41,664 nucleotides of DNA from Pseudomonas citronellolis (GTDB lineage: Bacteria; Pseudomonadota; Gammaproteobacteria; Pseudomonadales; Pseudomonadaceae). Shown here one piece after another: positions 8,457-16,443 of this stretch. The DNA is taken from NCBI RefSeq assembly GCF_900112375.1, contig NZ_FOLS01000019.1, positions 1-41,664 on the forward strand, given 5' to 3'. A model generated the notes under the pieces. That model had not been told where the DNA came from. It saw nothing but the letters and a program-made list of their open reading frames with translations, and made no database searches. Position 1 is the first letter of the stretch; each line of letters begins with the position of its first letter. Position numbers and translations under genes: made by a program.

Positions 8457-9590
8457 TCAGCCGGCCTGCTGCTTGTTGCGGAAGTAGGGGATGACCTTCT
8501 CGCCGATGTTCTTCAGCGTTTCCAGCTGCGCCCACTGCGGCACCGTGCCCATCTGGCAGATGAACAGGATCTCGTCGGCGCCGGCGTCGATCAGCCGCTG
8601 CACGTAGCCGATGCAGTCGTTGACCGTGCCGTAGGCGTGGTTGGGGTTCATCATCGCCATGCTCGGGTCGGAGAAGTCCACGGTCACTTCCTCGGAGGCG
8701 AAGCGCGAGCGGATCACCGCCTGGCCGTTGCCGTCGACGAAGGTGTCGTCCTGCCACTTGGCCGGGTCCGGGCGCTCGCCGCCGGCGTACCAGTAGGCCA
8801 GCGATTCCATGAAATAGCGCTGGCCGCGGATGCCGATGGCGCGGGCCTGCTCGTTGTCGTCCAGGACGATGGCCGGGCACAGCGCGGCGATGTGGCGGTT
8901 GGGGCGGAAGCCGACCTGGTTCTTCGCCTCACGGGTGTCCCAGGCCTCGTGGTACACGGCGACCTTCTTGGCGATCTCCTCCGGGCCGCCGAAGCCCAGC
9001 ACCAGCGCGCCCATGCCGCGGCCGCCGGCGTTCTTCAGCGACTCGGTGTTGGTGCAGGCCAGGTACATCGGCGGGTGCGGGGCCTGGTAGGGCTTGGGGT
9101 GGATCGGCCGCTTGGGGATCTTCACGAAGTCGCCGTTATGCTCGATCTCGTCCTGCACGAACATCTTCGGGATCAGGTACATGGCCTCGTCGATCTGCGG
9201 CTGCAGGGTGGCCAGGTCGTAGCCGAAGGTGCCGGCCTCCTGCTGGGTGCCGCCCTTGCCCACGCCGAAGTGCACGCGGCCGTGGGACAGCAGGTCGAGG
9301 GTGGCGATGCGCTCGGCGACCTTCACCGGGTGGTTCATCGCCGGCGGCAGGCAGACCACCCCGTGGCCGATGCCGATGCGCTCGGTCTTGCCGGCGACGA
9401 AGGCCAGCATGGTCTCCGGGGCGGACATGTGCGAGTAGTTGGTCAGCGCGGTGTGCTCCACGCACCAGAAGGTGTCGAAGCCCAGCTTGTCGGCCAGCAC
9501 GGCCTGTTCGACGGTCTCGTCGAAGATGCGGCGGTCGCCTTCGCGGGTGCTGTCCAGCGTCTGCGCTTCGTAGATCAGAGAGAATTTCAT
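8457..9590 (-). CDS. Luciferase-like (LLM class) flavin-dependent monooxygenase/oxidoreductase
   Basis: A 377-residue protein with the bacterial-luciferase TIM-barrel pattern. It begins MKFSLIYEAQTLDSTR, followed by DKLGFDTFWCVEHT. It contains ERIGIGHGVVCLPPAMNHPV and LDLLSHGRVHFGVGKGGTQQ, the usual FMNH2-site segments. Such enzymes use reduced flavin from a partner reductase and O2 to oxygenate a substrate or insert oxygen into a ketone. It has its own copy of the regulatory element (site C) and AAGGGAC upstream of the start. It lies 195 bp beyond hsaA on the same strand, and HsaB could supply reduced flavin. No standard step of the 9,10-seco pathway needs such an enzyme, so its role may be in side-chain or D-ring chemistry (inference). 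Confidence 0.85.
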   Translation of the reverse strand: MKFSLIYEAQTLDSTREGDRRIFDETVEQAVLADKLGFDTFWCVEHTALTNYSHMSAPETMLAFVAGKTERIGIGHGVVCLPPAMNHPVKVAERIATLDLLSHGRVHFGVGKGGTQQEAGTFGYDLATLQPQIDEAMYLIPKMFVQDEIEHNGDFVKIPKRPIHPKPYQAPHPPMYLACTNTESLKNAGGRGMGALVLGFGGPEEIAKKVAVYHEAWDTREAKNQVGFRPNRHIAALCPAIVLDDNEQARAIGIRGQRYFMESLAYWYAGGERPDPAKWQDDTFVDGNGQAVIRSRFASEEVTVDFSDPSMAMMNPNHAYGTVNDCIGYVQRLIDAGADEILFICQMGTVPQWAQLETLKNIGEKVIPYFRNKQQAG

Positions 9591-9667
9591 GGGGTTCGTC
9601 CCTTGTCAGTGTGGCGGGCCGATGGGCTCTGCCTGAAGGCCATGGTCGGGGTTCGCCGGCGCCGCGG

Positions 9668-9685
9668 AATCGCCCGAACGGACTA
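9668..9685 (-). promoter_or_regulatory. Steroid-regulon element, site C, for the luciferase-like gene
   Basis: The minus strand reads TAGTCCGTTCGGGCGATT, 14 of 18 matches to the consensus. A weak -10-like GACCAT (9647-9642) lies at the same 38-bp offset. The start codon at 9590 is 78 bp away. Confidence 0.6.
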
Positions 9686-9712
9686 CGCCGAAACGCCGGT
9701 TTGATTCAGGAA

Positions 9713-9774
9713 CGTAGGACGGGTTGAGCGAAGCGATACCCATCGCCGGGGCAGCGGGCTCAACCGATCCTACG
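9713..9774. repeat. CGTAGGAYGGGTTGAGC inverted repeat
   Basis: Imperfect inverted repeat: CGTAGGACGGGTTGAGC pairs with GCTCAACCGATCCTACG at two mismatches. It is the same family as 18932-19019. It sits between hsaA's stop and site C and may form a stem-loop ending the hsaA transcript. Confidence 0.7.
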
Positions 9775-9785
9775 AAGCCGTTTCG

Positions 9786-10970
9786 TCAGAGGAAGAAGTC
9801 CGTGGAGTCCGCGCCCATGCTCACGCCGCCGAGGTTCCAGGCGTACTTCGCCGGGCTGTTGGCGACGTGCGCGCGGCCAGTGTGGATGTCGCGGAAGGCG
9901 CGGTTGATCGGGTGCTCGCGGAAGATCGTCGAGGCGCCGCTGTTGAACATCAGCGCGCCGGCCGCGCGGGCGCACTTGTCCGCCACCAGGGCCGAGTCGT
10001 AGCGCATCTTCACCCGCTCGGGCATGCTCAGGCCCTGGCCGTCGCGGGCGCGCTGCATCATGGTTTCGAAGTTGCGCAGCAGCACGGTGCGGCATTCGTC
10101 GACGCAGACCATGGCATCGGCCAGGGCCTGCTGGGCGCCGGGGTCCTGGCCCATCTTGCGGCCGTCGTTGACGCCGACGCGGGCGCGGTTGTGCTCGATG
10201 AAGCAGTCCACCGCGCCCTGCAGCGCGCCGATGGCCGAGGACGACACCGCGCGCACGAAGATCTGCCCGAACGGCAGGCGGAACAGCGGTGCCGTGTTCA
10301 CCGCGTTGCCCGGGCTGTTCTGCATGAAGCCGTCGAGGGCGCGGTGGGTGCGGTGCTCGGGGACGAAGGCGTCTTCCACCAGCACGTCGTGGGAGCCGGT
10401 GGCCTCCAGGCCCATCACGTTCCAGTTGTCCAGCACCTGGTAGTCGCTGCGTGGCACCAGGAAGGTGCGGTAGTCCGGCGCGCCGCCCGGCTCGCTCGGC
10501 GGTACCAGGGCGCCGAGGAAGGCCCACTGGCAATGCTGGCTGCCGCTGGAGAAGCCCCAGCGCCCGGACAGGCGGAAGCCGCCCTGCACCGGGGTGACCT
10601 TGCCCACCGGCATGTAGGAGGAGGAGATCAGCACGCTGGAGTCGGCGCCCCACACGTCCTGGGCGGCGCGGTCGTCGAACAGCGCCAGCTGCCAGTTGTG
10701 GATGGCCACCACGCCCAGCACCCAGGCCGAGGACATGCAGCCCTCGGCGAGAGTCATCTGCACCTCGAAGAAGTCCTTCGGCTCCAGCTCGTAGCCTTCC
10801 CAGCGCGCCGGCTGGAGGATGCGGAAGAAGCCGGCGTCGTGGAAGTCGCGCAGCGTCTCCTCGGGCAGGCGGCCCTGGCGGGCGGCGTCGGCGGCGCGTT
10901 CGCGCAGCACCGGCACCAGTTCGCGGGCGCGCTGGCGCAGGCGCTGGCGGATCAGTTCCTGGTCGAGCAT
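9786..10970 (-). CDS. hsaA: 3-HSA 4-hydroxylase oxygenase component (HsaA-like)
   Basis: A 394-residue flavin-dependent monooxygenase of the acyl-CoA-dehydrogenase fold. It begins MLDQELIRQRLRQRARELVP and contains AEGCMSSAWVLGVVAIHNWQ, LSGRWGFSSGSQHCQWAFLG and LEATGSHDVLVEDAFVPEHR. It ends RAFRDIHTGRAHVANSPAKY. This pattern fits HsaA/TesA2 and related phenol hydroxylases that use reduced flavin delivered by HsaB. HsaA ortho-hydroxylates 3-HSA, the phenolic product of ring B opening, to the catechol 3,4-DHSA. Its partner hsaB is divergent, 225 bp away. AGGAGA precedes the start. Homologues act on other phenols, but the context strongly favours HsaA. Confidence 0.9.
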   Translation of the reverse strand: MLDQELIRQRLRQRARELVPVLRERAADAARQGRLPEETLRDFHDAGFFRILQPARWEGYELEPKDFFEVQMTLAEGCMSSAWVLGVVAIHNWQLALFDDRAAQDVWGADSSVLISSSYMPVGKVTPVQGGFRLSGRWGFSSGSQHCQWAFLGALVPPSEPGGAPDYRTFLVPRSDYQVLDNWNVMGLEATGSHDVLVEDAFVPEHRTHRALDGFMQNSPGNAVNTAPLFRLPFGQIFVRAVSSSAIGALQGAVDCFIEHNRARVGVNDGRKMGQDPGAQQALADAMVCVDECRTVLLRNFETMMQRARDGQGLSMPERVKMRYDSALVADKCARAAGALMFNSGASTIFREHPINRAFRDIHTGRAHVANSPAKYAWNLGGVSMGADSTDFFL

Positions 10971-11074
10971 CTTGTTGTTCTCCTGTGATCGCCCCGCGCG
11001 GGGGCTGTGCTCGGTCCCCGGCGCTCGGCGGCAGGGGCCTTCGCGGGCATTTGGCAACGCCCGCGCGGCGCCCG

Positions 11075-11092
11075 CATCCCACAAACGGACCA
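11075..11092 (-). promoter_or_regulatory. Degenerate steroid-regulon element, site D, for hsaA
   Basis: The minus strand reads TGGTCCGTTTGTGGGATG, only 11 of 18 matches, but the left half GTCC and the end GATG are kept. CCAAAT (11054-11049) lies at the same 38-bp offset. The hsaA start at 10970 is 105 bp away, similar to site A. Tentative. Confidence 0.4.
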
Positions 11093-11114
11093 TATGCCGC
11101 GGCGCCGGGCCGCC

Positions 11115-11132
11115 TAGTCCCCTCGGACGATG
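11115..11132 (+). promoter_or_regulatory. Steroid-regulon element, site E, for hsaB operon
   Basis: TAGTCCCCTCGGACGATG, 17 of 18 matches. The -10-like CAGAAT is at 11153-11158, exactly 38 bp after the first base. The hsaB ATG at 11196 follows. Confidence 0.8.
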
Positions 11133-11195
11133 TTGGGCCACCGGGGCGGCCACAGAATCCATCGCACAACAACGCCTACAGCGAGGCCCCGTGCG

Positions 11196-11714
11196 ATGAA
11201 CCAGGACGAACTCAAAGCCGACATGCTCCAGGCCATGCGCCGCCTGGCCAAGTCGGTGACCATCATCACCACCAGCGATGGCCGCGAGCGTTTCGCCATG
11301 TCCGCCACGGCGGTGGATTCGCTGTCCACCGAGCCGCCGTCGCTGCTGATCTGCGTGAACAAGACCGCCTCGCTGCACCGCGTGCTGGAGGCCGGCGCCG
11401 ACTTCTGCGTGAACATCCTCGGCCAGGAGCAGGAGCACCTGTCGCACCTGTGCAGCGGCCCGGTGAAGGGCGAGGGGCGCTTCGCCAGCGGCGACTGGCG
11501 CGCCGCCGAATGCGGCGTGCCCTACCTGGCCGACGCCCAGGCCAGCGTGATCTGCGAGCAGGACGGGCGCTTCGCCTACGGCACCCACACGGTGTTCATC
11601 GGGCGCATCCGCGAGATCCGCCACAGCCCGCGGATCACCCCGCTGATCTACGTGAACGGCACCTACACCACCGCCGTCGCCGTGCAGGCGCCGAGCGTGG
11701 CGGCGGCGGGTTGA
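11196..11714 (+). CDS. hsaB: Flavin reductase of the 3-HSA hydroxylase (HsaB-like)
   Basis: A 172-residue flavin reductase-like protein. It starts MNQDELKADMLQAMRRLAKS, then VTIITTSDGRERFAMSATAV, the flavin-binding opening of the family. EPPSLLICVNKTASLH and DFCVNILGQEQEHLS follow, and the GTHTVFIGRIREIRH strand closes the fold. It reduces FMN or FAD with NAD(P)H and passes the flavin to HsaA. The start at 11196 is preferred over an upstream in-frame ATG at 11130 because GCGAGG lies ahead and the family begins here; 11130 falls within the promoter. It leads a plus operon with kst4D, hsd and kshB. Confidence 0.9.
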   Translation: MNQDELKADMLQAMRRLAKSVTIITTSDGRERFAMSATAVDSLSTEPPSLLICVNKTASLHRVLEAGADFCVNILGQEQEHLSHLCSGPVKGEGRFASGDWRAAECGVPYLADAQASVICEQDGRFAYGTHTVFIGRIREIRHSPRITPLIYVNGTYTTAVAVQAPSVAAAG

Positions 11715-11719
11715 CCGGC

Positions 11720-13381
11720 ATGGCCGCCACCCAGCCGATCGCCCCGCTGCGCCTGGCCGAGGGCGCGCCGCCGCAGTGGCACGCCGAGACCGACCTGCTG
11801 GTGGTCGGTTTCGGCGGCGCCGGCGCCTGCGCCGCCCTGGAAGCGCGCGAGCGCGGCCTGCAGGTGCTGGCGCTGGACCGCTTCACCGGCGGCGGCGCCA
11901 CCGCCCGCAGCGGCGGGGTGGTCTATGCCGGCGGTGGCACGCCGCAGCAGCGGCAGGCCGGCTATGCCGACGACGCGCAGGCCATGTTCAGCTACCTGCG
12001 CGAGGAGGTCGGCGACGTGGTGCAGGCCGAGACCCTGCGCGACTTCTGCCAGCGCAGCGTCGAGCAGCTGGCCTGGCTGGAACGCCAGGGCGCGCGCTAC
12101 GAGGCCAGCGTGCCGCCGCAAAAGACTTCCTATCCCAGCGACCGCTACTACCTCTATTACTCCGGCAACGAAGCCGTGCCGGCCTACGCCAGCCTGGCCA
12201 GGCCGGCGCCGCGTGGCCATCGCACCAAGGGCCGTGGCATGTCCGGCGCCGCGCTGTTCGGCGCCTTGCGCGCGGCGGCACGGGCCAAGGACGTGCAGCT
12301 CTATAGCCAGTGCGAAGTACGCCGCCTGGTGCAGGACGCCAGCGGCGCGGTGGTCGGCGTCGAGGCCTGGCGCCTGCCGCCGGGCAGCGCCGCGGCGCGC
12401 CGCCATGCCTGGCTGGGGCGCCTGGCCACGGCCATCCATCCCTACGCGCCGCCGCTGGCCGAGCGCCTGACCGCCGCGCTGCAGCGTATCGAACAGCGCC
12501 ACGCTCAGCCGATCCTGCTGCGCGCGCGCAAGGGTGTGTTGCTCAGCGCCGGCGGCTTCATCTTCAACCGCGCGATGCTCGCCGAGCACGCGCCGCGCTA
12601 CCTGGCCGGGCTGCCCCTGGGCACGCCGGGCTGCGACGGCAGCGGCATCCGCCTGGGCCTGGGCGTCGGCGCGGCCGCGCAGCACCTGGACAAGGTCAGC
12701 GCCTGGCGCTTCATCAACCCGCCGCTGGCCTGGGCCCGCGGGGTGATCGTCAACGCCGAGGGCGAGCGTTACTGCAACGAGGAGGTGTATGGCGCCAAGC
12801 TTGGCCACGCCATGGTGGAAGAGCAGGGCGGCCGCGCCATCCTGGTGCTGGACCGCAACCTGCTGCGCGAGTCCGTGCGCCAGGTCGGGCCGGGCAAGGT
12901 ATGGTCGTTCCAGCGCCTGCCGGTGCTGCTCAACCTGCTGTTCAACCGCCGCCGCGGCGATACCCCGGAACAACTGGCCCAGGCCCTGGGCATGCCGCCG
13001 GCGAACCTGCGCCGGACCCTGGAGGAATACGGCCGGGCGGCGCGCGGCGAGCACACCGACGCCTTCGGCAAGTCGCCGGCGATGCTCGCCGACCTCGACG
13101 ACGGGCCCTGGTACGCGCTGGACCTGTCCTTCGACAGCAAGCTGTACCCCTGTCCGGCCATCACCCTCGGCGGGCTGCGCGTGTGCGAGCGCAGCGGCCG
13201 CGTGCTGGACGCCACCGGGCAGCCCATCGCCGGGCTCTACAGCGCCGGGCGCAATGCCGTGGGCATCGCTTCCAACCTCTACGTGTCGGGCCTGTCCATC
13301 GCCGACTGCGTGTATTCCGGCCGCCGCGCCGCCGCCCACGCGGCAGCGCAGGCGCACGCCGCCACCCCCGAAACCGCCTGA
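11720..13381 (+). CDS. tesI: 3-ketosteroid-delta4(5alpha)-dehydrogenase-like FAD enzyme (Kst4D/TesI type)
   Basis: A 553-residue flavoprotein. The FAD-binding segment LLVVGFGGAGACAALEARER is near residue 25. It is followed by GGGATARSGGVVYAGGGT and then KTSYPSDRYYLYYSGNE and APRGHRTKG, a combination I associate with Kst4D/TesI rather than KstD. The C-terminus has GLYSAGRNAVGIASNLYVSG, the second FAD contact. The enzyme would oxidise 5alpha-3-ketosteroids to 4-ene-3-ketosteroids, feeding KstD. The start at 11720 is 5 bp past the hsaB stop; the frame is open far upstream, but no start there fits. A general fumarate-reductase-like FAD protein is the alternative. Confidence 0.8.
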   Translation: MAATQPIAPLRLAEGAPPQWHAETDLLVVGFGGAGACAALEARERGLQVLALDRFTGGGATARSGGVVYAGGGTPQQRQAGYADDAQAMFSYLREEVGDVVQAETLRDFCQRSVEQLAWLERQGARYEASVPPQKTSYPSDRYYLYYSGNEAVPAYASLARPAPRGHRTKGRGMSGAALFGALRAAARAKDVQLYSQCEVRRLVQDASGAVVGVEAWRLPPGSAAARRHAWLGRLATAIHPYAPPLAERLTAALQRIEQRHAQPILLRARKGVLLSAGGFIFNRAMLAEHAPRYLAGLPLGTPGCDGSGIRLGLGVGAAAQHLDKVSAWRFINPPLAWARGVIVNAEGERYCNEEVYGAKLGHAMVEEQGGRAILVLDRNLLRESVRQVGPGKVWSFQRLPVLLNLLFNRRRGDTPEQLAQALGMPPANLRRTLEEYGRAARGEHTDAFGKSPAMLADLDDGPWYALDLSFDSKLYPCPAITLGGLRVCERSGRVLDATGQPIAGLYSAGRNAVGIASNLYVSGLSIADCVYSGRRAAAHAAAQAHAATPETA

Positions 13382-13393
13382 AGGAAAACAAGC

Positions 13394-14149
13394 ATGAACC
13401 GAGTACAAGGCAAGGTCTGCATCGTCACCGGCGCGGCCAGCGGCATCGGCCGCGAGGACGCCCTGCTGCTGGCCGCGGAGGGCGCCCGCGTGGTGCTCAG
13501 CGACCTCAACGAGGAAGCCGGCCGCGCCCTGGCCGCCGAGATCGGCGAGCAGGCGCTGTTCATCCGCCACGACATCGCCAGCGAAAGCGACTGGCAGCAC
13601 GTGGTGAAGACCACCCTGGAGCGCTTCGGCCGCCTCGACGTGCTGGTCAACAACGCCGCCATCCTGGCCATGGCCAGCATCGAGGACACCAGCCTGGAGC
13701 TGTGGCGCAAGGTGCAGACCATCAACGGCGAGGGCTACTTCCTCGGCTGCAAGTACGCCATCGCGGCGATGAAGGAAAGCGGCGGCGGCTCCATCGTCAA
13801 CATGTCCTCGGTGGCGGCCCTGGGCGGCATGCCGGCCTTCTGCGCCTACTCCGCGTCCAAGGGCGCGGTGGCGGCCATGACCCGCTCCATCGCCCTGCAC
13901 TGCAAGCAGCAGGGCTACCGCATCCGCTGCAACAGCGTGCACCCGGACGGCGTCAACACCCCCATGACCCAGGCCCTGGCCGGCGGCCAGCCGATCCCGC
14001 AGGAAGTGCTCGACGCCGACCCCATGAACCGCATGTGCGCCCCGCGGGACATCGCCAGCGTGGTGCTGTTCCTCGCCTCGGACGAGTCGCGCTTCATCAA
14101 CGGCGCCGAGATCCGCGTGGACAACGCCCAGCTGATCAGCGGCATCTGA
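13394..14149 (+). CDS. 3beta/17beta-hydroxysteroid dehydrogenase-like SDR
   Basis: A 251-residue classical SDR. TGAASGIG is near residue 12, NNAAIL follows, and the catalytic Ser in NMSSVAALGG precedes YSASK. It shares long features with the Comamonas testosteroni 3beta/17beta-HSD: RHDIASESDW, the HPDGVNTPMTQA segment after CNSVH, and FLASDESRFINGAEIRVDNA at the end. It should interconvert hydroxyl and keto groups at C3 or C17 with NAD(H). It lies 12 bp after tesI with an AAGGAAAA ribosome site and 13 bp before kshB, within the hsaB operon. Confidence 0.85.
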   Translation: MNRVQGKVCIVTGAASGIGREDALLLAAEGARVVLSDLNEEAGRALAAEIGEQALFIRHDIASESDWQHVVKTTLERFGRLDVLVNNAAILAMASIEDTSLELWRKVQTINGEGYFLGCKYAIAAMKESGGGSIVNMSSVAALGGMPAFCAYSASKGAVAAMTRSIALHCKQQGYRIRCNSVHPDGVNTPMTQALAGGQPIPQEVLDADPMNRMCAPRDIASVVLFLASDESRFINGAEIRVDNAQLISGI

Positions 14150-14162
14150 ACGGAGCATGGCG

Positions 14163-15227
14163 ATGGGCAGTGCGCAGACCCTGGCGCCGCAGGCGCCGAC
14201 TGCCGGCGGCAGCTTCCGCCTGGCGGTCGCCGAGGTGATCGAGGAAACCGCCGACGCGCGCTCGCTGGTGCTGCGCGTGCCGGCGGAACTGGCCGGGCGT
14301 TTCCACTACCGCGCCGGGCAGTTCCTCGGCTTCCGCGTGCTGGTCGACGGCAAGCGCCTGAGCCGCTGCTATTCCATGTCCAGCACCCCGGGCCTGGACG
14401 ACGCGCTGCGGGTCACCGTCAAGCGCGTCGCCGGCGGCCGGGTGTCGAACTGGATGAACGACAGCGTGCGCGCCGGCGACGAGCTGGAGGTACTGCCGCC
14501 GGCCGGGCACTTCCACCTGTGCAGCGACGAGCGCGACCTGCTGCTGTTCGGCGGCGGCTCGGGCATCACCCCGGTGTTCTCCATCCTGCGCGAGGCGCTG
14601 GCCCACCGCGCCTGTCGCATCCGCCTGGTGTACGCCAACCGCGACACGGCCTCGGTGATCTTCCGCGAGGCCCTGCGCGAGCTGGTGCGCGAATACGGCG
14701 AGCGGCTGCAGGTGATCCATGTGCTGGACGAGCTGCAGGGCTTTCTCGCCGCCAGCGACGTGCGCCACCTGCTGCGCGGCTGGGAACATGCCGAATGCTT
14801 CATCTGCGGGCCGGGGCAGTTCATGGACACGGTGGAAGGCACCCTGCTGCAGGCCGGCATCGAGCCGGGGCGCATCCACGTCGAGCGCTTCGTCTCGCCG
14901 CCGGATGCGGACGAGCAGGCGGCCGTGGAACTGCCCGATGACGGTGCCTGCGTGGAAAGCCTGGTGGTGGCCCTGGACGGCGCCGAGCACCAGGTGCCCT
15001 GCTCGCCGGGCGAGACGCTGCTGGAAAGCTGCCGCAAGGCCGGGCTGGCGCCGCCGGCCTCCTGCGAGGAAGGCTACTGCGGCGCCTGCATGTGCAAGGT
15101 GGAGCAGGGCGAGGTGCTGCTGCCGCGCAACGATGTGCTCAGCGCCGCCGAGCTGGCCGAGGGCTGGACCCTCGCCTGCCAGGGCCGCGCCGGCAGCCGC
15201 GAGGTGCGGGTGCGCTTCCCGGATTGA
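14163..15227 (+). CDS. kshB: 3-ketosteroid 9alpha-hydroxylase reductase component (KshB-like)
   Basis: A 354-residue class IA-type oxygenase reductase. The FAD domain has RCYSMSSTPG, the NAD domain has LFGGGSGITPVFSILREA, and a C-terminal plant-type [2Fe-2S] domain has CEEGYCGACMC plus a distal Cys (about 301, 306, 309 and 339). It passes electrons from NADH to the Rieske oxygenase KshA, which hydroxylates C9 and triggers ring B opening. No kshA is present here. I prefer the ATG at 14163 over 14157, because GGAG at 14152 is correctly spaced only for the second. Reductases of phenylacetyl-CoA or related oxygenases look similar, but the context fits KshB. Confidence 0.85.
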   Translation: MGSAQTLAPQAPTAGGSFRLAVAEVIEETADARSLVLRVPAELAGRFHYRAGQFLGFRVLVDGKRLSRCYSMSSTPGLDDALRVTVKRVAGGRVSNWMNDSVRAGDELEVLPPAGHFHLCSDERDLLLFGGGSGITPVFSILREALAHRACRIRLVYANRDTASVIFREALRELVREYGERLQVIHVLDELQGFLAASDVRHLLRGWEHAECFICGPGQFMDTVEGTLLQAGIEPGRIHVERFVSPPDADEQAAVELPDDGACVESLVVALDGAEHQVPCSPGETLLESCRKAGLAPPASCEEGYCGACMCKVEQGEVLLPRNDVLSAAELAEGWTLACQGRAGSREVRVRFPD

Positions 15228-15269
15228 AAAGTGGTCGTTCTCGAGTGTGGGGCTGTGCCGCCCCGTTGC

Positions 15270-15295
15270 AGCCCGGCTTCGGCCGGGCTTTTTTT
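15270..15295 (+). terminator. Terminator of the hsaB-kshB operon
   Basis: Stem AGCCCGGC / GCCGGGCT with a TTCG loop, followed by seven T residues (15289-15295). It is 43 bp after the kshB stop. It abuts the RES toxin stop coming from the other strand. Confidence 0.9.
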
Positions 15296-15792
15296 CAGGG
15301 CGCCGGCGGGTTGAGCCGGGTGTCCAGGGCGAAGGCCTCCTGGCTGACCAGCTCGTAGGCGCCCTTGGCCAGGACCGGGCTGAGTAGCAGGTTCCAGCCG
15401 TGCGGCACCACCGCCGAGGGGATGAGGACGAACGGGTGGGCGGCGAGCAGTTCGTTGCCGAACACCTGCTGGCCGTGGCTGGGGATGCCGGGCACCAGCC
15501 AGTTGCGGTTCGGCAGGCTGCCCGGCTCCACGCGCAGCACCCGGGCGGGGTCGAGGATGCGTGCGCAGGTCAGCACGTGGGGCACCCGGTCCAGCGCGGG
15601 GAAGCCCTTGTGCACCGCTACCTCGAGAATGGCCGTGGCGGCGTCCGCGCTGGCGTACACGGCGCGCACGCCCTTGGAGTTCCAGCGCCCGCCGGCCAGT
15701 TCGGCGCCGATGCCGCTGTCCCAGCCGTCGGCATGTTCGCGCCGGTCCAGGCGCCAGAGGTACAGCTCGCCGGTCCCTGGCAGTGGCTGCAT
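15295..15792 (-). CDS. RES-domain toxin
   Basis: A 165-residue RES-domain protein. The signature GGRWNSKGVRAVYASADAAT (about residues 34-53) contains the Arg involved in catalysis. ILEVAVHKGFP follows, and QQVFGNELLAAHPFVLIPSA comes later. RES toxins degrade or ADP-transfer from NAD+ and stop growth when not neutralised. The ATG overlaps the antitoxin stop (ATGA), so the pair is translationally coupled. The typical RES length is 150-170 residues, so the gene appears intact. Confidence 0.9.
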   Translation of the reverse strand: MQPLPGTGELYLWRLDRREHADGWDSGIGAELAGGRWNSKGVRAVYASADAATAILEVAVHKGFPALDRVPHVLTCARILDPARVLRVEPGSLPNRNWLVPGIPSHGQQVFGNELLAAHPFVLIPSAVVPHGWNLLLSPVLAKGAYELVSQEAFALDTRLNPPAP

Positions 15793-16253
15793 CAGTAGAC
15801 CCCGTAGTCCAGGCGGGTGAGGAAGTCGTCCACCAGTTCGAAGCCGACCTGGGTGGTCAGCAGGTCGACCGGCGCATGGCCTTCCAGGCCCAGGGCCGGG
15901 GCCATCAGCCAGTCCACCGCGGCGCGGCGCGAGCCCAGCACTTCCTCGGCGCGGCTGAGCACCTTGGCCAGGCGCCAGGCGCTGCTGCTCTGCTCGGCGG
16001 ACAGCGGCTCGGGATGCTTGAGGCGGCGCTGCAGGGTGCGCTCGGACATGCCGATGAGCTTGATGAAGGCCTGCCGGTCCAGCTCCATGGATTCGGCGAA
16101 GGCGATCACCACGTCCGACGGCAGGCCGCGCTCGATCATCTCGTGCACCTCGAACACGCTGCTGGCGTGCGGCCCCTTGTCACCGTAGAGCAGGCGCAGC
16201 GGCTGGTCCGGGTCCTGGGGGAGGCGATAGCGGTTGTCGTTGCCGAGGCTCAT
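15792..16253 (-). CDS. Xre/MbcA/ParS-type antitoxin (DUF2384) of the RES toxin
   Basis: A 153-residue protein. The N-terminal half has a helix-turn-helix-like segment (IGMSERTLQRRLKHPEPLSA). The C-terminal half, SRAEEVLGSRRAAVDWLMAP followed by ALGLEGHAPVDLLTT and GFELVDDFLTRLDYGVY, is the MbcA/ParS toxin-binding domain. It should bind the RES toxin and repress the operon. The start MSLGNDN at 16253 has AGGAG upstream. The in-frame ATG at 16280 would lie inside the operator palindrome, so I reject it. No steroid element is found for this pair. Confidence 0.85.
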   Translation of the reverse strand: MSLGNDNRYRLPQDPDQPLRLLYGDKGPHASSVFEVHEMIERGLPSDVVIAFAESMELDRQAFIKLIGMSERTLQRRLKHPEPLSAEQSSSAWRLAKVLSRAEEVLGSRRAAVDWLMAPALGLEGHAPVDLLTTQVGFELVDDFLTRLDYGVY

Positions 16254-16275
16254 GGCGCGGGCACTCCTGGTTTTT

Positions 16276-16306
16276 GCCATATGGCGGAAAGTTACCGCCA
16301 TGTGGC
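16276..16306. promoter_or_regulatory. Inverted-repeat operator of the RES-Xre module
   Basis: GCCATATGGCGG and CCGCCATGTGGC form a 12-bp inverted repeat with one mismatch, separated by AAAGTTA. It lies 23-53 bp upstream of the antitoxin start, the position expected for autorepression by the Xre/ParS protein. Confidence 0.7.
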
Positions 16307-16357
16307 GAAAATAGCCAGCGCCCTTCGCCGAACGGTCGCCGCCCCTTGCGTGCCGGC

Positions 16358-16375
16358 TAGTCCCATCGGACGATC
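16358..16375 (+). promoter_or_regulatory. Steroid-regulon element, site F, for SDR-fadD3
   Basis: TAGTCCCATCGGACGATC, 17 of 18 matches. The -10-like TAGACT is at 16396-16401, exactly 38 bp after the first base. The SDR start at 16444 follows. Confidence 0.8.
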
Positions 16376-16443
16376 TCCGGCCGCCGGGGCCCCGCTAGAC
16401 TCCGGCGCACGGCAAACCGACAACAACAAGCAGAGGTGTGCGA

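Noticed and set aside
10985..11719. N-terminal extension of the Kst4D frame
   Set aside because: It would overlap all of hsaB in another frame. The family begins near 11720, and the upstream codons lack any motif.
11663..14158. 831-codon minus-strand open frame opposite tesI and the HSD
   Set aside because: Antisense shadow. The plus strand carries three tightly spaced genes with conserved motifs.
16254..16280. Upstream ATG for the Xre antitoxin
   Set aside because: It overlaps the inverted-repeat operator and has no ribosome site; 16253 has AGGAG.
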